Source of the DNA: Pseudalgibacter ostreae
GTDB lineage: Bacteria > Bacteroidota > Bacteroidia > Flavobacteriales > Flavobacteriaceae
Assembly (NCBI RefSeq): GCF_042427585.1
Contig: NZ_JBHMFC010000081.1
Span: 1-64,000 of the forward strand
Direction of reading: 5' to 3'
DNA: 64,000 bases
The translations under genes were made by a program, and so were the position numbers. The notes under the pieces were generated by a model, which did not search any database, had not been told where the DNA came from, and saw only the letters and a list, made by a program, of their open reading frames with translations. This document shows positions 63,486-64,000 of the stretch, piece by piece. Every line of letters begins with the position of its first letter. Position 1 is the first letter of the stretch.

Positions 63486-64000
63486 TTGAAAATCACATTT
63501 TTAGGCACCGGTACTTCCCAGGGTGTTCCTGTTATAGGAAGCACGCACCCTGTATGTTTAAGCACAGACTTTAAAGATAAGCGGCTTCGGGTTTCTGTTC
63601 TTATTGAATGGGATTCTTATGTGTATGTTATTGATTGCGGACCCGATTTTAGGCAACAGATGCTTAGAGCGTCTTGTTCTAAAATAGATGGTATTTTATT
63701 TACTCACGAACATTCCGATCATGTTGCAGGTCTAGATGATGTTCGTCCGTTTTACTTTCGTCAAGGCGATATCGATATTTATGCACACGAACGGGTTTTA
63801 AAATCATTGGCCGTGCGTTTCGATTATATTTTTAATACCGGTTATAAATACCCTGGTGTTCCTACGCTTACAACGCATGTTGTAGAAAACACTCCTTTTA
63901 AATTACACAATTTAGAGGTTGTACCCATACATGGCATGCATCACAAATTACAGGTTTTTGGATATCGGTTTGGTGATTTTGCATACTTGACGGATATGAA
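63486..64000 (+). CDS. PhnP/RNase Z-like metallo-beta-lactamase-fold hydrolase (partial)
   Basis: The reading frame starts at TTG 63486 (MKITFLGTGTSQGVPVIGS) and runs off the window after about 171 codons with no stop. The metal site HEHSDH is at 74-79, with the GTGTSQG and VIDCGPDFRQQML blocks typical of the PhnP-like MBL subfamily (cyclic phosphate phosphodiesterases and relatives). A second motif histidine, in IHGMHH, is at about 149-153. It diverges from the 488-residue gene. Confidence 0.9.
   Translation, partial: MKITFLGTGTSQGVPVIGSTHPVCLSTDFKDKRLRVSVLIEWDSYVYVIDCGPDFRQQMLRASCSKIDGILFTHEHSDHVAGLDDVRPFYFRQGDIDIYAHERVLKSLAVRFDYIFNTGYKYPGVPTLTTHVVENTPFKLHNLEVVPIHGMHHKLQVFGYRFGDFAYLTDM

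Noticed and set aside
1..64000. CRISPR arrays, tRNAs, prophage, insertion sequences or defence islands
   Set aside because: I looked for spaced direct repeats, tRNA-like cloverleaf ends, transposases and known defence genes and found none.

Overview
The window is a contiguous piece of a bacterial chromosome from a Bacteroidota, almost certainly a Flavobacteriaceae species. The DNA is AT-rich (by eye roughly one third G+C). Promoters follow the flavobacterial pattern TTG-N19-21-TANNTTTG. One secreted protein ends in a type IX secretion (T9SS) sorting domain, and there are SusC/RagA-style TonB receptors, RNase Y, System II (fused CcsBA) cytochrome c assembly and many small families limited to this phylum. 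I see no prophage, insertion sequence, CRISPR array, tRNA or rRNA operon.

Layout. 1-780: a structured flavobacterial intergenic element, then the RNase P RNA gene (rnpB) with its terminator. 800-8165: a nitrite-ammonification block with nrfH, nrfA, the fused haem-export/ligation protein CcsBA and an outer-membrane porin. Two CRP/FNR-like inverted repeats sit at identical distances from -7 elements in front of nrfH and the porin. 8335-10889: a four-gene signalling operon on the minus strand (lipoprotein, multi-pass membrane protein, HisKA_3 kinase, LuxR-type regulator). 11187-21891: housekeeping genes (comM-like, fumC, 1-Cys peroxiredoxin, a MORN-like repeat protein, a DUF6048/DUF6452 pair, rlmD, rocD). 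22027-23376: an operon of four tiny membrane proteins (CD225-like, two DUF2752, CCC-motif). 23461-34331: mostly cell-surface functions (T9SS cargo, TSP3-type lipoprotein, a surface protein, a TonB receptor, an M23 peptidase), interrupted by an Smr protein and a cysteine desulfurase.

34513-39089: division and RNA turnover, with a coiled-coil ZapB-like protein, zapA, a very likely 6S RNA, rny, a PAS histidine kinase and xerD. 39449-49598: two small beta-barrel proteins with near-identical promoters, aroQ, lpdA, an NDH-2 dehydrogenase, aroC, a PAP2 phosphatase, a dicarboxylate/amino-acid symporter, a mercaptopyruvate-type sulfurtransferase and a DCC protein. 49603-64000: mutS2 (lacking the Smr domain), a secreted Tyr/His/Arg-rich protein, a bifunctional PutA-like proline catabolism enzyme, uvrA, an ECF sigma factor followed by a 48-residue ORF, a cysteine-free endonuclease III, bcp, a conserved 488-residue protein of unknown function, and the start of a PhnP-like metallo-beta-lactamase-fold hydrolase cut by the window edge.

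Working together: NrfA/NrfH need covalent haem, and CcsBA directly downstream supplies it; the porin downstream may serve substrate entry. RocD and PutA both feed glutamate semialdehyde metabolism. MutS2, UvrA and Nth form scattered DNA maintenance functions. No clearly new multi-gene system is evident. The best leads are the paired regulatory sites of the nitrite locus, the signalling operon, the tiny-membrane-protein operon, the cysteine-free Nth, and small ORFs at 60474 and 32639.
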